Below, in pieces: positions 12,038 through 23,219 of a stretch of DNA of 64,000 bases (position 1 is the stretch's first letter; each line of letters opens with the position of its first letter). Location: the NCBI RefSeq assembly GCF_019097595.1, contig NC_080715.1, positions 310,573 to 374,572 of the forward strand, read 5' to 3'. The position numbers were made by a program, and so were the translations under genes. This DNA comes from Hemibagrus wyckioides. Taxonomy: Eukaryota > Chordata > Actinopteri > Siluriformes > Bagridae. The notes under the pieces are model-generated. The model was given only the letters and a program-made list of their open reading frames with translations. It was not told the DNA's origin and did no database searches.

Positions 12038-13609
12038 TGTGATGAATAACACACATTAATACAAAAATATCATTTAAGTTACAGTCATAAATATTCAGAT
12101 CTTGGTGTAGCAAACTCATGAACATGAACATGAACATGAACAACTTCAAGATCCTGTTGTTGTGTAATAAGAAATTGTGTCTTTGTGTTTATAGAAATTA
12201 TTATTATTATTATTATTGTTATTATTATTATTTGTGTATGTGTGTTTGTATTTGTATTTATAAACATAATTTCTTTTGATTATTGACCACGTATGGGCAG
12301 GGGAGGGAGTTGAAAGGTAAAATATTTGGGGAAGTTGGGAAACTTTTTTTTTTACCACTTCTTTATTTGAACAGGTTTTGTTTTCTTGGCTGTATAAATT
12401 TAATTTAATTTTTAGAAGCAAAGATGGCATGTGGAGTAAAATGCAAGCAGAAACAACCACTGATAACTGAATCCATGGCCTAATAAGAAAGACTGACACA
12501 CATGTGATCTGTTCCCAACAAGACACAATGCTCCAATACATGTGTGTTCTGCTTCCAAAAAATATACAATGCTACCAAACATGTTCATCCCATTGCCAAA
12601 GGAAGCTTTACTCACTTAATTAGACTTAGCTTGTTCTACTGTAGGTTACATCTGCTTATGTAAAGTCAAATACGTCACTTTTGGGCCTCAGTGTCCCAGG
12701 CACACAGTTAAATTCAGCAAGCCCTTAATAGCTTATTCAAATCGTTCCCTTTGACCTGCATTACATAAACTCTAATTAGCATGTGTTCCGGCATTCCACT
12801 GACATCAAAGAGTTCAGCCAAATGCAAACAGTACAGCAGAGCTACATTTTTGTTTTTCACTCAAACCACAGGAAGATGCATTTACATGTACCCCATCTGG
12901 CACATGACCTTATCCAGAGTACTTCCTTGTTTAAATCACGTGAAGTCGTTTGAAGTCTCTATCAAAGAAACCATTGAAACTGGTTCACTTAGAGTACCAT
13001 ACATTTCTGTTGCATCATTTGGAAATTATACATGATCCACTTAATGAAAATTAAATCCACAACTGCAGCCTTGGAGACAAGACAGGAACCAGCTTTAGGG
13101 GACCAGTTACCAGTAGCTGTGACCACAAGTTATTTAGATTCAAAAGGTCCAACTAGGCAATTAGAGTTAGATGAAGGTATTTATTGTAAATTCTGTGTCA
13201 TGGTCACTGTTTCAAACACTGTGAGAATGTTAATCAGTAATTTGATTAATTAATTATAATTATAGACTAATTATTATTTATAATGTTTCTCTGTGTGTTG
13301 GTGCAGGTCATGATGTTATCAGTAGGGACAGGGCAATGCTCTGTAAACACACTTTAGCAGCTAAGCACAGCAAGACCAGAACTCAGACACACCAGAGACA
13401 GGGTGTAAAGGAATCTGATGTGCAGAAAGTCACCTTTTCAATGAAACTGGCAATATAATCCAAAAAATAAGACAAGGCAGAGTCATGAAAACAGACAGGG
13501 AGTCAAAAACCAGAAAATACAATCAGTGAACCAACCAGAAAAATAAAACCAACAGAAGAGTGCAAATCCAAAATAGCAAAATACAAGAAATCAGAAACAG
13601 ATCATACAT
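12038..13609. other. Spacer without recognisable gene
   Basis: Contains an (ATT)n microsatellite at about 12,197-12,232 and AT-rich single-copy-like sequence. Short reading frames, such as one at 12,781-13,035, have no recognisable domain. Confidence 0.5.
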
Positions 13610-13614
13610 GACAG

Positions 13615-14575
13615 GAGAGATAGAGGGTCGAATGAAACCAGCAGCTAAAGCTTCATTAATGTACTCTTCCATTTCTTGGGATTCTGGGGCATATAGAGGG
13701 TAAATGCAACTCTTGGGGAGCGTGTTATTTGGCAGCATATCAATAGCACAATCCCATGGCTGATGTGGAGGGAGTGTGGCAGCACATTCTTTACTAAAAA
13801 CTTACCGTAAGTCTTGATATTCCTTAGGTATGTAAACTGTAGAGGAAGTGTTAGGGCTGTATGTGGAGGTAATGTGGCATGGGAGCAGAAGAAGTTTTTT
13901 CAGACAGTGAGGGGACCATTAGTACTTTCTCAGTCCAAGATATTTGTGGATCATTTTCCTGAAGACATGCAAATCCCAGGATGATCAGGTTATCTGGTGA
14001 AGAGGTGATGTAAAGTATAATTTTCTCGGTGTGGAAAAGACTGGTTTGGAGAGTAGCAGGTGCAGTTTGATGAGTGATGAGGCCATCCCAAGTCCAGTTG
14101 TAGGTTTCTTTGGGCAGGATGCACAGCAATGACCAGCTTGACTGCAGTAAAAACAGAGTTGGAGATGTTGGTGTTACTGTCATTTCTCCGATGATATCTG
14201 AGTGCAGCCTTTTTGCATGGGCTCAGGTATGGAGGGATTTGAGAGGTTAAACATGGGCCAGATTAAATAATCTATACAGATAGCTTTGTTAATGTAATGG
14301 GCTAAAGAGGAATCCACGTCTTTGCATACTAATTCGGCTTGTAATGCAGCGCTAAGTACCTCCCAGAAAATAGTCTTGAGTGCTGGTTTGTTCCTTTCGC
14401 TGGACTTGTGAAACATGTGATTCATGTTTCACAACAGCACAGCTCCACCAACCTAAGGCTTGGTGATATGTTCCTGGATGGCTTGGCCTTGGGCTACAAT
14501 GGCTTGTAGCTGACCAGAGTCTGCTGGATCCTTTGCAGTCGAAGTATCCTGTAAAGGAATCTGAGTTGAATCCAT
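13615..14575 (-). pseudogene. Gypsy-1 gag, protease and start of RT
   Basis: The gag ATG is near 14,575 (minus). It includes a QLQAIVAQGQAIQ coiled region, SSLAHYINKAICIDYLI (about 14,290), and a CCHC knuckle of the form CFYCSQAGHCCASC (about 14,125). A protease tail with NLIILGFACLQ follows, then the RT start with [17 protein letters not shown] (about 13,640). It ends abruptly near 13,610. Only about 960 bp separate gag start and RT, so much of gag and protease has been lost. Confidence 0.75.
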
Positions 14576-14595
14576 GTGCAAATTGTGAATGGGTT

Positions 14596-15044
14596 TGTGA
14601 CACAGGGATCATGGGAAACAATTCTCTTTTATTAGTTGAATTTGTCTAGATATGGAGTAGATGCGCTGTGCAATAAAGCTCTTCAGCAGTGTGGACGGGT
14701 AATGAGGCATGACCCAGGAGACTGGCAGGGTGCAGCAATATCAGCAAGTGTCATCTTCCGTCTCTTCCAGTGGTTCTGCAGGAAAAAAACATGCGTCAAT
14801 TCACTTCCCGACAAACCTTCCAAATCTTACTTCCCTCAGGGGAGCTCATATGATCAAACTTTCTCCTCTTCTCGTAGAGCATGAAGAGATGATGTCAATG
14901 ACTCTGATTGGCTGTCATGCTCCAGCTGCCCCACTCTGTGGCCATGTGCTCCTCTGTAGTCCACAACAGTGGGGACTACAGGGCAGGAGTTGTGCAGTGA
15001 GAAGATGTCTCATGTATGGTGCAGAGTCAGCCTTCACACAGACA
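14596..15044 (-). repeat. Gypsy-1 LTR (between pol end and gag start)
   Basis: Minus strand TGTCTGTGTG at 15,044 to TGTGTCACA ending at 14,596 gives a TG...CA unit of about 449 bp, with AATAAA about 35 bp before the end. It lies between the chromodomain stop and the gag start. The boundaries are inferred because no second copy is in the window. Confidence 0.5.
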
Positions 15045-15183
15045 TTATGAAGGCTGGCAATATTGTCTCTTGAAATATAATAGGCATAATAGACATTTTA
15101 CTTGTGTGATAACATTTTGAGTGAGGAAGTCGTTAAGTCGTGTGCCAGTAAACACTAACCACCTGGTCAGGGTGGTGGTGCAG

Positions 15184-17160
15184 TCAGAGTGACTCTTCTG
15201 GGCCATATCCTTCCCAGTCAACTAGATATTGCAAATGACCTCTCCTCCTCTGTGAGTTGATAATGGAACTGACAAGATATGCAGGGGCTCCTCTATGGGT
15301 GGTGGGAGTGGTGTGGAATTTTCAGCCTTGAAGTAGCGGGTGTTGGCTGGTTTGAGGATGCTCATATGAAAGGAATATGAGATGCGGTATCTGGGGGATA
15401 GGTTTAAGCAGTAGGTTACTGGACTAATTTGTTGATTTTGAATGGACCGATGTACCTGGGGCTCAATTTACGTCAAGGGAGCTTATAATGTAGGTTCTTA
15501 GTAGACAACCATACCATCTGTCCAGGTTGGTATGGTGGGTGTGGCCTAGGGTTAGGTTAGGGTGTCCTACAGTTGGTATAGGATTGCTTGTTTTGAATGG
15601 CCCATTGTAGGCGCACATGGGCGGTTTCCCATTTACCAGAGAGTTCTCGGCTTATTCGGCCCAAGGGAGAAACACACTCCAATGCTGCTGTTCTCTGCTA
15701 TAGTATGTGCACAGATAGCATCCAAGCCCTTGGTTCAGCCGCTCTACCTGTGATAGCTGGAGGTGAGACTTAAATTTATCCCGTTTCCCACAAAAAGCTC
15801 TTCACATGTGTGAGGTGAATTGCACTCCACTGACACAATATCCCCAGGGATGCCATAGCACCGGAAGACGTGATCAAACAGGGGAGTTTTATCAATGGTA
15901 CAAGCTTGCAGGCCTTTGAAAACCAATCCACAGCTACAAGGACTGTGGTGAACCTATGGGAGGCAGAGAGTTCAGTGATAAAGTCTATGACAATGTAAGC
16001 CCATGGGCATCAAGGTACAGGAAGAGGTTCTAAGAGACCTGCAGGGAGCTGGCAGGGAGTACAAGCTTGAGTGCATGTGGCACAGGCATCAACATAAGCT
16101 TTGACAACAGTGTCTAGTGAAAGCCACCAGAAGGCATTATGGACGGGATTTCATGGATCATTGTATGCCTGGATGTCCAGTACTGCGAGCACCGTGAACC
16201 CATTCAATAGTTCTTTGATGAAGGGCAGTAGGTGTGTAGACACAAGACAGAGAACATTCTGCGAGAGGTTCTTCATTCTGCTGAGCTAGGCAAATCTCCT
16301 CCATTATGTCCCATTGTATCGGTGCTAATATGACTGTGGATAGGAGAATGAATTCAGGCTCAGTGTCAGCATGGATCGGGTCATAACTATGGGAGAGAGC
16401 ATCAGCCTTGCTGTTTTTGGACCCAGGATGGTATGTAAGAATGAAATAAAAATGAGTGAAGAACAATGCCTGCATTGTTGTGGGGATTTAATTGTTTAGC
16501 ACTTTTAGTATATTCTAAATTTTTGTGGTTGGTGAGAACCTGAAATGGCTGTCGTGTCCATTTCAACCAGTGTCGCCCCTCAGATAGAGCTTCCTTAATG
16601 TACAGTAACTCCCAGTTGCTCACATCATAGTTTATTTCTACAGAAGTGAGTTTACAGGAGAAGAAAGCACATGGGTATAATTTTCCTGGCTTTCCTGGAC
16701 GCTGTGAAAGTACAGCTCCAATCCTCGAAAGAGGTGTCGACTTCCACCAGAAAGGGCTGATTAGTAGTGAAACGGCATTTAAGATTTTCATTGGCAGGTT
16801 GCGCTTTGTCAGTCTATTGTATTCTCTTAGGCTTACCTCGAAGCTGTGCAGTAAGAGGAGCTGTAGTCAGGAATAAAATGCCGGTAGAAGTTCATGAATC
16901 CAAGGAAACGCTTCAGGTCTTTGATACTGGCAGGAACAGGCCACTGAGTTATGGCTCAGACTTTGCTAGCATCCATTTCTATGCATTGTTTACTGATCAT
17001 GTAACCCAGGAAGGTTATGGTGTGACGATGAAATTCACACTTTTGTGAATGACAAAAAGTTGTTGTTGTAATATACGGTTAAGCACTAGGCAAATTTGTA
17101 AAATGTGGGAGTAACAGTCCTTGAAAAAAATTAAAATATTGTCTATGTTGTCTTACCTTG
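15184..17160 (-). pseudogene. Gypsy-1 pol 3' half: RT end, RNase H, integrase, chromodomain
   Basis: Starts at the IDNILIF remnant of the RT catalytic region (about 17,145), then [11 protein letters not shown] and [15 protein letters not shown] (about 16,890-17,020), an RNase H region with [18 protein letters not shown] (about 16,600), and the [15 protein letters not shown] end of RNase H (about 16,400). The integrase zinc and core region is degenerate ([10 protein letters not shown] near 15,850). The C-terminal chromodomain fragment [13 protein letters not shown] ends at a stop near 15,184. Many stops and frame changes. A dead chromovirus-type polyprotein. Confidence 0.75.
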
Positions 17161-17164
17161 TTGT

Positions 17165-19440
17165 TTCTTTAGAGAAAGCATTAATAGTAGGAGACTTCAA
17201 CATTTATTTTGATAAGCCAGAAGATCCCCTGAGAGCAGCAGTTCTATCCATCTTAGATTCATTAGGTGTTAATCAAAATGTAATAGGACCCACTCATAAT
17301 GGAGGTCACACTCTGGATCTCATTTTTACATTCGGATTAAATATAGAAAACATATTCACTCTTCCACAGTCGGAAGCTATCTCAGATCACTATCTATCTT
17401 GTTTCATTTAAAATGCATCTTAGACACAAGATGCACAATTTGCCATGTTACTGTATCAAGCATACATTTACATCTGCTACTGCAGAGAGATTTAATAGTC
17501 TCCCAGAATTATCACAGATGATTGGTTTGCCGTCTGACCCTACAGAACTTGACCAGGCGACTGATTACCTGGAGTCAATGTTTCGCAAAACCCTAGACAC
17601 TGTAGCTCCACTTAAATGGAAAATAATTAAAGAGAAGAAACTAGCACCCTGGTACAACGACCACACACGAGCTTTAAAACAATCAGCTAGGAAACTACAG
17701 CGTAAATGGCGTCAAACTAAATTAGCAGTATTTCACATTGCGTGGAAGGAAAGCCTTCTGAGATACAAAAATTCTCTTAGTGCTGCTAGATCAGCGTATC
17801 TCTCTGCCCTAATCGAAGATAATACACAATCCTAAATTTTTAGTTAGTACTGTAGCAAAACTAACTAGGAGTAAAACCACTGTAGAAAAGCGCACACCAT
17901 CTACATTTAGCAGCAATGACTTCATGAATTTCTTCAATGAAAAAATTGACAATATCAGGCAGAAAATTCTGACTATTAATTTAAAACCAAATTATTTGAT
18001 AGATAATTCTTTAGATAATATAACTATTTCTGATCAGAGCTTAGAGTGCTTCACTCCCCTTCAAGAGCCTGATCTAATTTCACTAATTTCTTCTTCAAAA
18101 TCTTCTACCTGCATCCTAGATCCTTTACCCACATCTTTCCTTAAACAGATTTAAACTTAACATTACTTAACTTAACTTAAACTTAACATTAGCTCCCGAA
18201 CCCCTTCTAAAAATCATTAATTCTTCCCTAAGCACTGGCTATGTGCCTAAATCTTTTAAGCTAGCAGTTATCAAACCCTTGATTAAAAAACCGGACCTCG
18301 ACCCCGGTCAGCTGTCTAACTATAGACCGATATCAAACCTGCCCTTTATCTCCAAGATCCTAGAAAAGGCTGTAGCACAGCAGTTATGTTCAGACCTGCA
18401 TAGAAATAACATTTATGAAATGTATCAGTCAGGATTTAGGCCTCATCATAGCACAGAGACAGCACTGGTTAAAGTGGTCAATGACCTGTTACTGGCTTCT
18501 GATCAGGGTTGTGTCTCCTTACTGGTGTTACTGGATCTTAGTGCAGCTTTTGACACCATTGACCACACTGTTCTACTTGATACACTAGAACATGTTGTTG
18601 GTCTTAAAGGAACAGCCCTCTCCTGGCTTAGGTCTTATTTGACTGACCATTATCAGTTTGTAGATCTAGATGGTGACTTCTCTATGCATTCCAAGGTTAT
18701 GTTTGGTGTTCCACAAGGTTCTGTTTTAGGCCCACTGCTTTTCTCTCTATATATGTTACCCCTGGTGCAATTATTCATAAACATGGTATTAGCTTCCACT
18801 GTTATGCCGATGACACACAGCTATATGTTTCAGCTAAATCAGATGAGAGACACCAGCTTATTAAGGACATTAGACATTGGATGGTCACTAACTTCCTCCT
18901 GCTTAACTCAGACAAGACAGAGGTGCTAGTACTAGGACCACATGCAGCTAGAAGTTTTCTGATTACAGAGTAATGGTGGATGGTCTTTCGGTTTCATCTT
19001 GTCCAGCAGTAAAAGATCTTGGTGTGATTATTGACTCTGGTCTTTTGTTTGAAGCTCATGTAGATAATATCACCAGGATAGCCTTCTTTCATCTCAGAAA
19101 TATTGCCAAGATAAGAAATATGATGTCACTTCATGATGCAGAGAAACTAGTTCATGCTTTTGTTAGCTCTAGCTTGGATTATTGTAATGTCTTACTGTCT
19201 GGATGTTCCAGTAGGAGCAGGAACAAGCTCCAGTTAGTCCAGAATGCAGCAGCTAGAGTCCTAACTAGAACCAGAAGATATGAACACATCACTCCTATTT
19301 TAGCCACACTACATTGGCTCCCAGTCAAATTTCGCATTGATTATAAAATACTGTTACTGACCTATAAAGCAATAAATGGTCTCGCGCCGCAGTACCTGAG
19401 CGATCTTTTAGTCTTTTATGATCCGCCACGCCTACTCTGA
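17165..19440 (+). pseudogene. L2-A ORF2 (endonuclease end + RT), broken
   Basis: Endonuclease C-terminal blocks: IVGDFNIYFD (17,188), GPTHNGGHTLDLIFT (about 17,285) and AISDHYL (about 17,380). A linker with APWYNDHTRALKQSARK follows. RT blocks: [15 protein letters not shown] (about 18,264), [46 protein letters not shown] (motif A), [21 protein letters not shown] (motif B, about 18,700). The [15 protein letters not shown] block is read in another frame near 18,795. The C-terminus with RTRRYEHITPILATLHWLP is at about 19,260-19,330. Frames change near 17,400, 17,835, 18,150, 18,770 and 18,970. A decayed copy. Confidence 0.85.
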
Positions 19441-20346
19441 TCAAAGTTATATAGTTTTCTTAGGTAAAGGAGCAGATCTGGAAGGTCCATGGTCATAGAA
19501 TGTTTGGTGTACTGGGATGTTTGGATGCTGTCAACTTACCACCCTCGCAAGTCGCTCAGATTTACTGACTGTGAAGTGGTTGGATGCTTTATGTCCCGGG
19601 AAGCCTTCATGTCTGTGACCTTCTGGCTCTCCCTTTTAGTTATGCTGTCATAGCTAGTCTTGCCGGAGTCCCTGCCTGCACTTTATACATAATCTTATAT
19701 TGTCTTTAAACATCACACGATCAGAATCATACTTAATATCTTTCTCTGTGGAGCTATACACCCCACTCCTGAGCTCCCAGTGTTTGCCAGTTTCCAGTAT
19801 GACCACTGCCCTACCCCTGGTCGGAGTCTGTTGCTTGGTGGTGCCCACTGATGCTGTGGATGGATCTGTGTGGACCAGGAGACAGCCATGGAAAGAGCCA
19901 CTTGGGGACTTTCACACCATCACAGATCTGCCATTTCATCTGTCAGCTTGTGACAGCAAAGAATTAGTGTTTATAATGACCTTAGAAACTACACTGACCT
20001 AATAGTTCCTCATGGGTCATTGATTTCTGTTGTAGAAAAGGACATTAATCAGTTACAGTTACATTATTTACTGTTTAGTGTCACCCAAATGAGGATGGGT
20101 TCCCTTCTGAGCCTGGTTCCTCTCAAGGTTTCTTCCTCATATCATCCCAGGGAGTTTTTCCTTGCCACCGTTGCCACAGACTTGCTCATTAGGAATAAAA
20201 TAGTTTAATAATTAAATTTAATAATGTATTAATATTTCTAGTTATTTAGTTATTTTTTATTTTTTATTTTCATTTCTTTTGTAAAGCTGCTTTGAGACAA
20301 TGTTCATTGTAAAAGGCGCTATACAAAATAAATTGAATTGAATTGA
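17165..20346 (+). mobile_element. L2-A: L2-like LINE, 5' truncated
   Basis: Begins inside the endonuclease domain right at the edge of Gypsy-1. It contains most of RT and ends with the typical fish L2 3' end: CTGCTTTGAGACAATGTTCA near 20,286, then AATAAATTGAATTGAATTGAA. The 3' UTR is about 900 bp and includes a CACCCAAATGAGGATGGGTT block shared with L2-B. Confidence 0.85.
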
Positions 20347-20869
20347 AACAAGCTAATAATGCTGTTGGACTTTACTGTCTGTATTTACTTTTTAAAGTGT
20401 CTGTTTTTAAAGTTGATCTGAGTAGGGTGACCCGTCACTGTCATCATTTTTAGAGTTGGTACTTGCCTATGATGTCAGATGTGTAGTTAAATGTCAGAGT
20501 GAGAGTAGTTAATGGACCAATCTACTTTTCTGCTTCCCCTAAAGCAGTCCTTTATAGGATTATATGTCTGTCCTTGCAGAGAGTGCAGAGTGCAGATGTG
20601 TTTTTCCGAGCTCCGCCAAGGTGACCTAAAATTTCTTGATCTTTATCTTAATCCAATCCTATATTATAACTTTTTATAGTATCTATAGTAGTTGATAGTA
20701 TCTTATAATATTCTCATTCAAAATGCTTTTTATATCGCTAGTTTTGTTTCCCAGAACACCTGCTTCTAGCTGGTTCGCCCGGCTACCACTAGTTTGTTTA
20801 TGTTTCTCACACTGATTATTTCTGTTGTTCTATTGCCCTTGTACTCTATGTTGATTGTATGTCTGCCTT
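20347..20869. other. Spacer without recognisable gene
   Basis: AT-rich sequence after the L2-A tail. Nothing recognisable was seen on either strand. Confidence 0.5.
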
Positions 20870-21190
20870 TGAGTGCAGGTGAGGATACATTTGAGCTGCA
20901 CTTGGTGGATTTGGAGCTGGAGGCCATGGAGAAACAGATCCGCGACCTACAGGTGAAGCAGGCCCAGCTGCGACAGCGGAAAGCAGCGCTGGAATCGTCC
21001 AAGGTTCACTGCACAGGTACCTGCGATCCTGAACGAGAACATCAGAGCTGTGGTCCTCCATGCTGGCACGAACGACACCAGGCTGAGGCAGACGGAGATC
21101 CTGAAGAAGGACTTCAGGAGTCTGGTCGAGAAGGTACGCAGCACATCGCCCATGACAAGGATCATCGTGTCAGGACCGCTTCCCATGTTC
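20870..21190 (+). pseudogene. LINE ORF1 fragment: coiled coil + SGNH/GDSL esterase-like start
   Basis: First part: LVDLELEAMEKQIRDLQVK and AQLRQRKAALESS form a heptad coiled coil (about 20,900-21,000). After a frame change near 21,010, the text VVLHAGTNDTRL (about 21,053-21,088) gives the GTND block of SGNH hydrolases, followed by VEKVRSTSPMTRIIVSGPLP. CR1/L2-type LINEs carry such an esterase in ORF1, an RNA-binding or chaperone-like protein with a lipid-esterase fold. It is cut at 21,190 by the minus-strand LINE copy D. It may be the ORF1 of L2-B next door. Confidence 0.7.
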
Positions 21191-21535
21191 CAAAGAAGCT
21201 TTATTGTCACTTCAACCATATATAGCTGATGCAGTACACAGTGAAATGAAATAACGTTCCTCCTAGACCAAAGATGCTACACAGAACAAAGACAGAGTAC
21301 AGTGACGCAGACAAACATACAGCTAAACACAGTTCTCAGTTTTTGTGTGTGTGTGTGTCTGTGTCCAGCTCAGTTCAGTTCTCTGTTGAGATACCTGATT
21401 GCCTGAGGGAAGAAGCTGTTCAACAGTCTGGTTGTGCGGGTCCGAATGCTTCAGTACCTCTTTCCAGATGGCAGGAGGGTGACGAGTGTGTGTGAGAGGT
21501 GTGTAAGAGTGTGTGTGAGGGGTGTGTAAGAGTTT
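21191..21535 (-). mobile_element. Rex1/CR1-like LINE, copy D (3' end, minus strand)
   Basis: The plus strand reads AAGAAGCTTTATTGTCACTT, the complement of the family's 3' end. The C-terminal coding part (minus; GKRY and FFPQAIRYLN-like) lies near 21,390-21,480. It carries only two short CA-block units near 21,490-21,530, another low-repeat reference. 5' truncated at about 21,535. Confidence 0.8.
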
Positions 21536-21539
21536 ATGG

Positions 21540-22191
21540 ACTCTTAACCCTAAATTCCTTTAGGGTTAAACAAAAAATTACTAGCCCAACTCATCGTTTT
21601 AATCATATGCTAGATTTAATTCTATCACATGGAACAGATGTCACTGATATAGATATTCTACCTCAAAGCGATGACATCACAGACCATCACCTCTTAGTGT
21701 ACGCTCTACCTGTAGAACATATTAGACACGTCTCTCCACGTTATCAATTTGGTAGAAATATTATTCTGATTCATCTTCTTACCCCTAAATTCACCAGCGC
21801 ACTAGACGCTGTTGCCCCCATCAGATTAAAAAAGGTCAGAGATAAAACACCTGCATTATGGTATAATAGTCATACTCACGCCCTCAAGAGTTTGTCCAGC
21901 TATAGACAGGCTCTAAAAGCTGCTAGGGCTGAGCATCTGAGCAAACTGAAAGAAATAAACCAAAACAATGCCAGATTCCTATTTAGTACAGTGGCTAGAC
22001 TAACCAAACAGATATCTGGAGAAAGTACTCCATCACAGTTTAGTAGTAAGGACTTTATGAACTACTTCATAGAAAAAATTGATAGTATCATGAATAAAAT
22101 AACAGATGTTCAACCTTTGACAGCATCCCGTGATACAGTCCAGCCTAAAGCTCTGTATTTAGAGCTACAATGCTTTACCAGTATAGGGCAG
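21540..22191 (+). pseudogene. L2-B ORF2, 5' half (interrupted by ERV-B)
   Basis: Begins in the endonuclease C-terminal region: SPTHRFNHMLDLILSHG (about 21,580) and SDDITDHHLLVYA. The linker with ALDAVAPIRLKKVRDKTPA follows, then FSSKDFMNYFIEKID. The frame is open until 22,191, where the ERV-B LTR begins, and resumes at 38,035 with codon phase preserved. It shares organisation with L2-A but is a separate copy. Confidence 0.85.
22187..22191. repeat. Target-site duplication of ERV-B, left (GGCAG)
   Basis: GGCAG directly before the 5' LTR TGTGGG equals GGCAG directly after the 3' LTR at 38,035-38,039. The five-base length fits retroviral integration. Confidence 0.85.
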
Positions 22192-22292
22192 TGTGGGAGA
22201 TAATTTTGTAAATGAGGATATATGTATGAGGTGTGTGTTTGATGTAGTGTGAAATAATCGGGGGACAGCAGGAGTGAGTTCTCAGGTAAGGT

Positions 22293-22700
22293 TTATTCGT
22301 TAGGTCGTTTGAGCTTAAGAACAATATAAGGTTTAACACGGCATGTTGCTCTGTCACGGGCCTTGCACACAGGCTGCAAGGGCTTTGAAGAACAAATAGT
22401 TGTATCAATGATGTCAGTCTGGCAGGCCTTCTCTGCGGTACCAGGCTTTCCAAACTTGGACCAATCAATGGCAGAGATGCACCTTAGATTATTATGGTCA
22501 ATCTTCGCTCCACTGGTACCTTGAGCGGCAGTGATCTCATCATGAAGTAAACGCAGCGCGTGCTGGATGGCAATGGTGGTACCAGGCGAAATATCTAGAG
22601 TACATACATAGAAGACAGTGGATAAATCAGAAAAGCCGTGAAGTGTAGAGTGTAATAAAAGAAAGGGTGTTGGCCCCTGAAGGACTGAGAACTTACCCAT
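22293..22700 (-). CDS. Antisense ORF in ERV-B 5' LTR (136 aa, doubtful)
   Basis: ATG (minus) at 22,700, stop at 22,293. The stop TAA is part of AATAAA on the minus strand (GAATAAAC), so a poly(A) signal overlaps the stop codon. No domain is recognised. Cys-rich second half (ACQTDIIDTTICSSK). GGGTAAGT at the start codon and TGTACTCTAG later look like splice donor and acceptor. It may be coincidence, or an antisense transcript unit within the LTR. Confidence 0.35.
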   Translation of the reverse strand: MGKFSVLQGPTPFLLLHSTLHGFSDLSTVFYVCTLDISPGTTIAIQHALRLLHDEITAAQGTSGAKIDHNNLRCISAIDWSKFGKPGTAEKACQTDIIDTTICSSKPLQPVCKARDRATCRVKPYIVLKLKRPNE

Positions 22701-22948
22701 GCTGTCTCCTGAAGAAGAATGAGGTGTTGGCAAGAGTGAAGCCGAAGACAATCCCACTGGTGGGGGCGGAAACGCCCAATTTTTAATAAAATGATGTAGG
22801 GAAGTTTTAATTATAATGGTATTTGAAAAGTTGTAAATTCAAAGATAATGGTGTAAAATAGAATCTAAAAGGTCTAAAAAAGAAAGATGGGTGGGATTGT
22901 CTAGGCAAAGAACCAGTGACGTGTTGCATTGGGAAGATAAGGGAAATG

Positions 22949-22956
22949 TATATAAA
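22949..22956 (+). promoter_or_regulatory. ERV-B TATA box
   Basis: TATATAAA at the expected place in U3, about 30 bp before the likely RNA start. The same sequence occurs in the 3' LTR near 37,788-37,795. Confidence 0.75.
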
Positions 22957-23040
22957 GGCTGTAGTTGGAGTTCCCCGAGGAGAGGTTGTTGGGACGTTCA
23001 TGCATGAGCATCTCAATTCTTGTGTCAGCGCTGATTACAA

Positions 23041-23046
23041 AATAAA
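23041..23046 (+). terminator. ERV-B poly(A) signal
   Basis: AATAAA in R, repeated at the same place in the 3' LTR (about 37,879). Confidence 0.75.
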
Positions 23047-23199
23047 ATCTCTTATCTGCATTCATCTAGTCTGCTTGATTTGGCTTATTTAGTTTTGAGG
23101 CCAAACTATGAGTCTCACTCAGACTGAGCTGTCGGGTCAGTGTGGAGCTGGAGTCAGATTTTAGTAGTGAGTACAGTAGATTTTTATTCCACATTGTTT

Positions 23200-23219
23200 T
23201 GGTGACCCCGACGTGATTT
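23200..23219 (+). other. ERV-B primer-binding site (tRNA-Trp)
   Basis: TGGTGACCCCGACGTGATTT is complementary to the 3' end of vertebrate tRNA-Trp(CCA), including the CCA tail. The match of 20 bases is from memory of the tRNA and should be checked. It starts 6 bp after the LTR end, slightly more than usual. tRNA-Trp priming is best known from avian alpharetroviruses. Confidence 0.8.

Larger units (their letters stand above)
13610..17160 (-). mobile_element. Gypsy-1: Ty3/Gypsy chromovirus in pol-LTR-gag order
   Basis: On the minus strand, reading from high to low coordinates, the order is: end of RT, RNase H, integrase, chromodomain, one LTR, then gag, protease and the start of RT. This is the join between two tandem copies (3' half of one, LTR, 5' half of the next), or a permuted element. 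Both outer ends stop inside RT. All coding parts are broken by stops and frameshifts. Confidence 0.75.
22192..23193 (+). repeat. ERV-B 5' LTR
   Basis: TG at 22,192 to CA at 23,193, 1,002 bp. U3 is about 780 bp with TATA at 22,949; R probably starts near 22,980; AATAAA is at 23,041. Compared with the 3' LTR it has 33 extra bp near 22,640-22,675 and lacks 4 bp near 23,105. U3 also holds an open frame on the minus strand (separate entry). Confidence 0.93.

Noticed and set aside
12781..13253. Two short plus-strand frames (84 and 73 codons)
   Set aside because: No domain, no splice context, AT-rich flanks; probably chance.
23200..23219. tRNA-Trp gene fragment
   Set aside because: Only the 3' complement is present, directly after an LTR, so it is a primer-binding site and not a tRNA gene.
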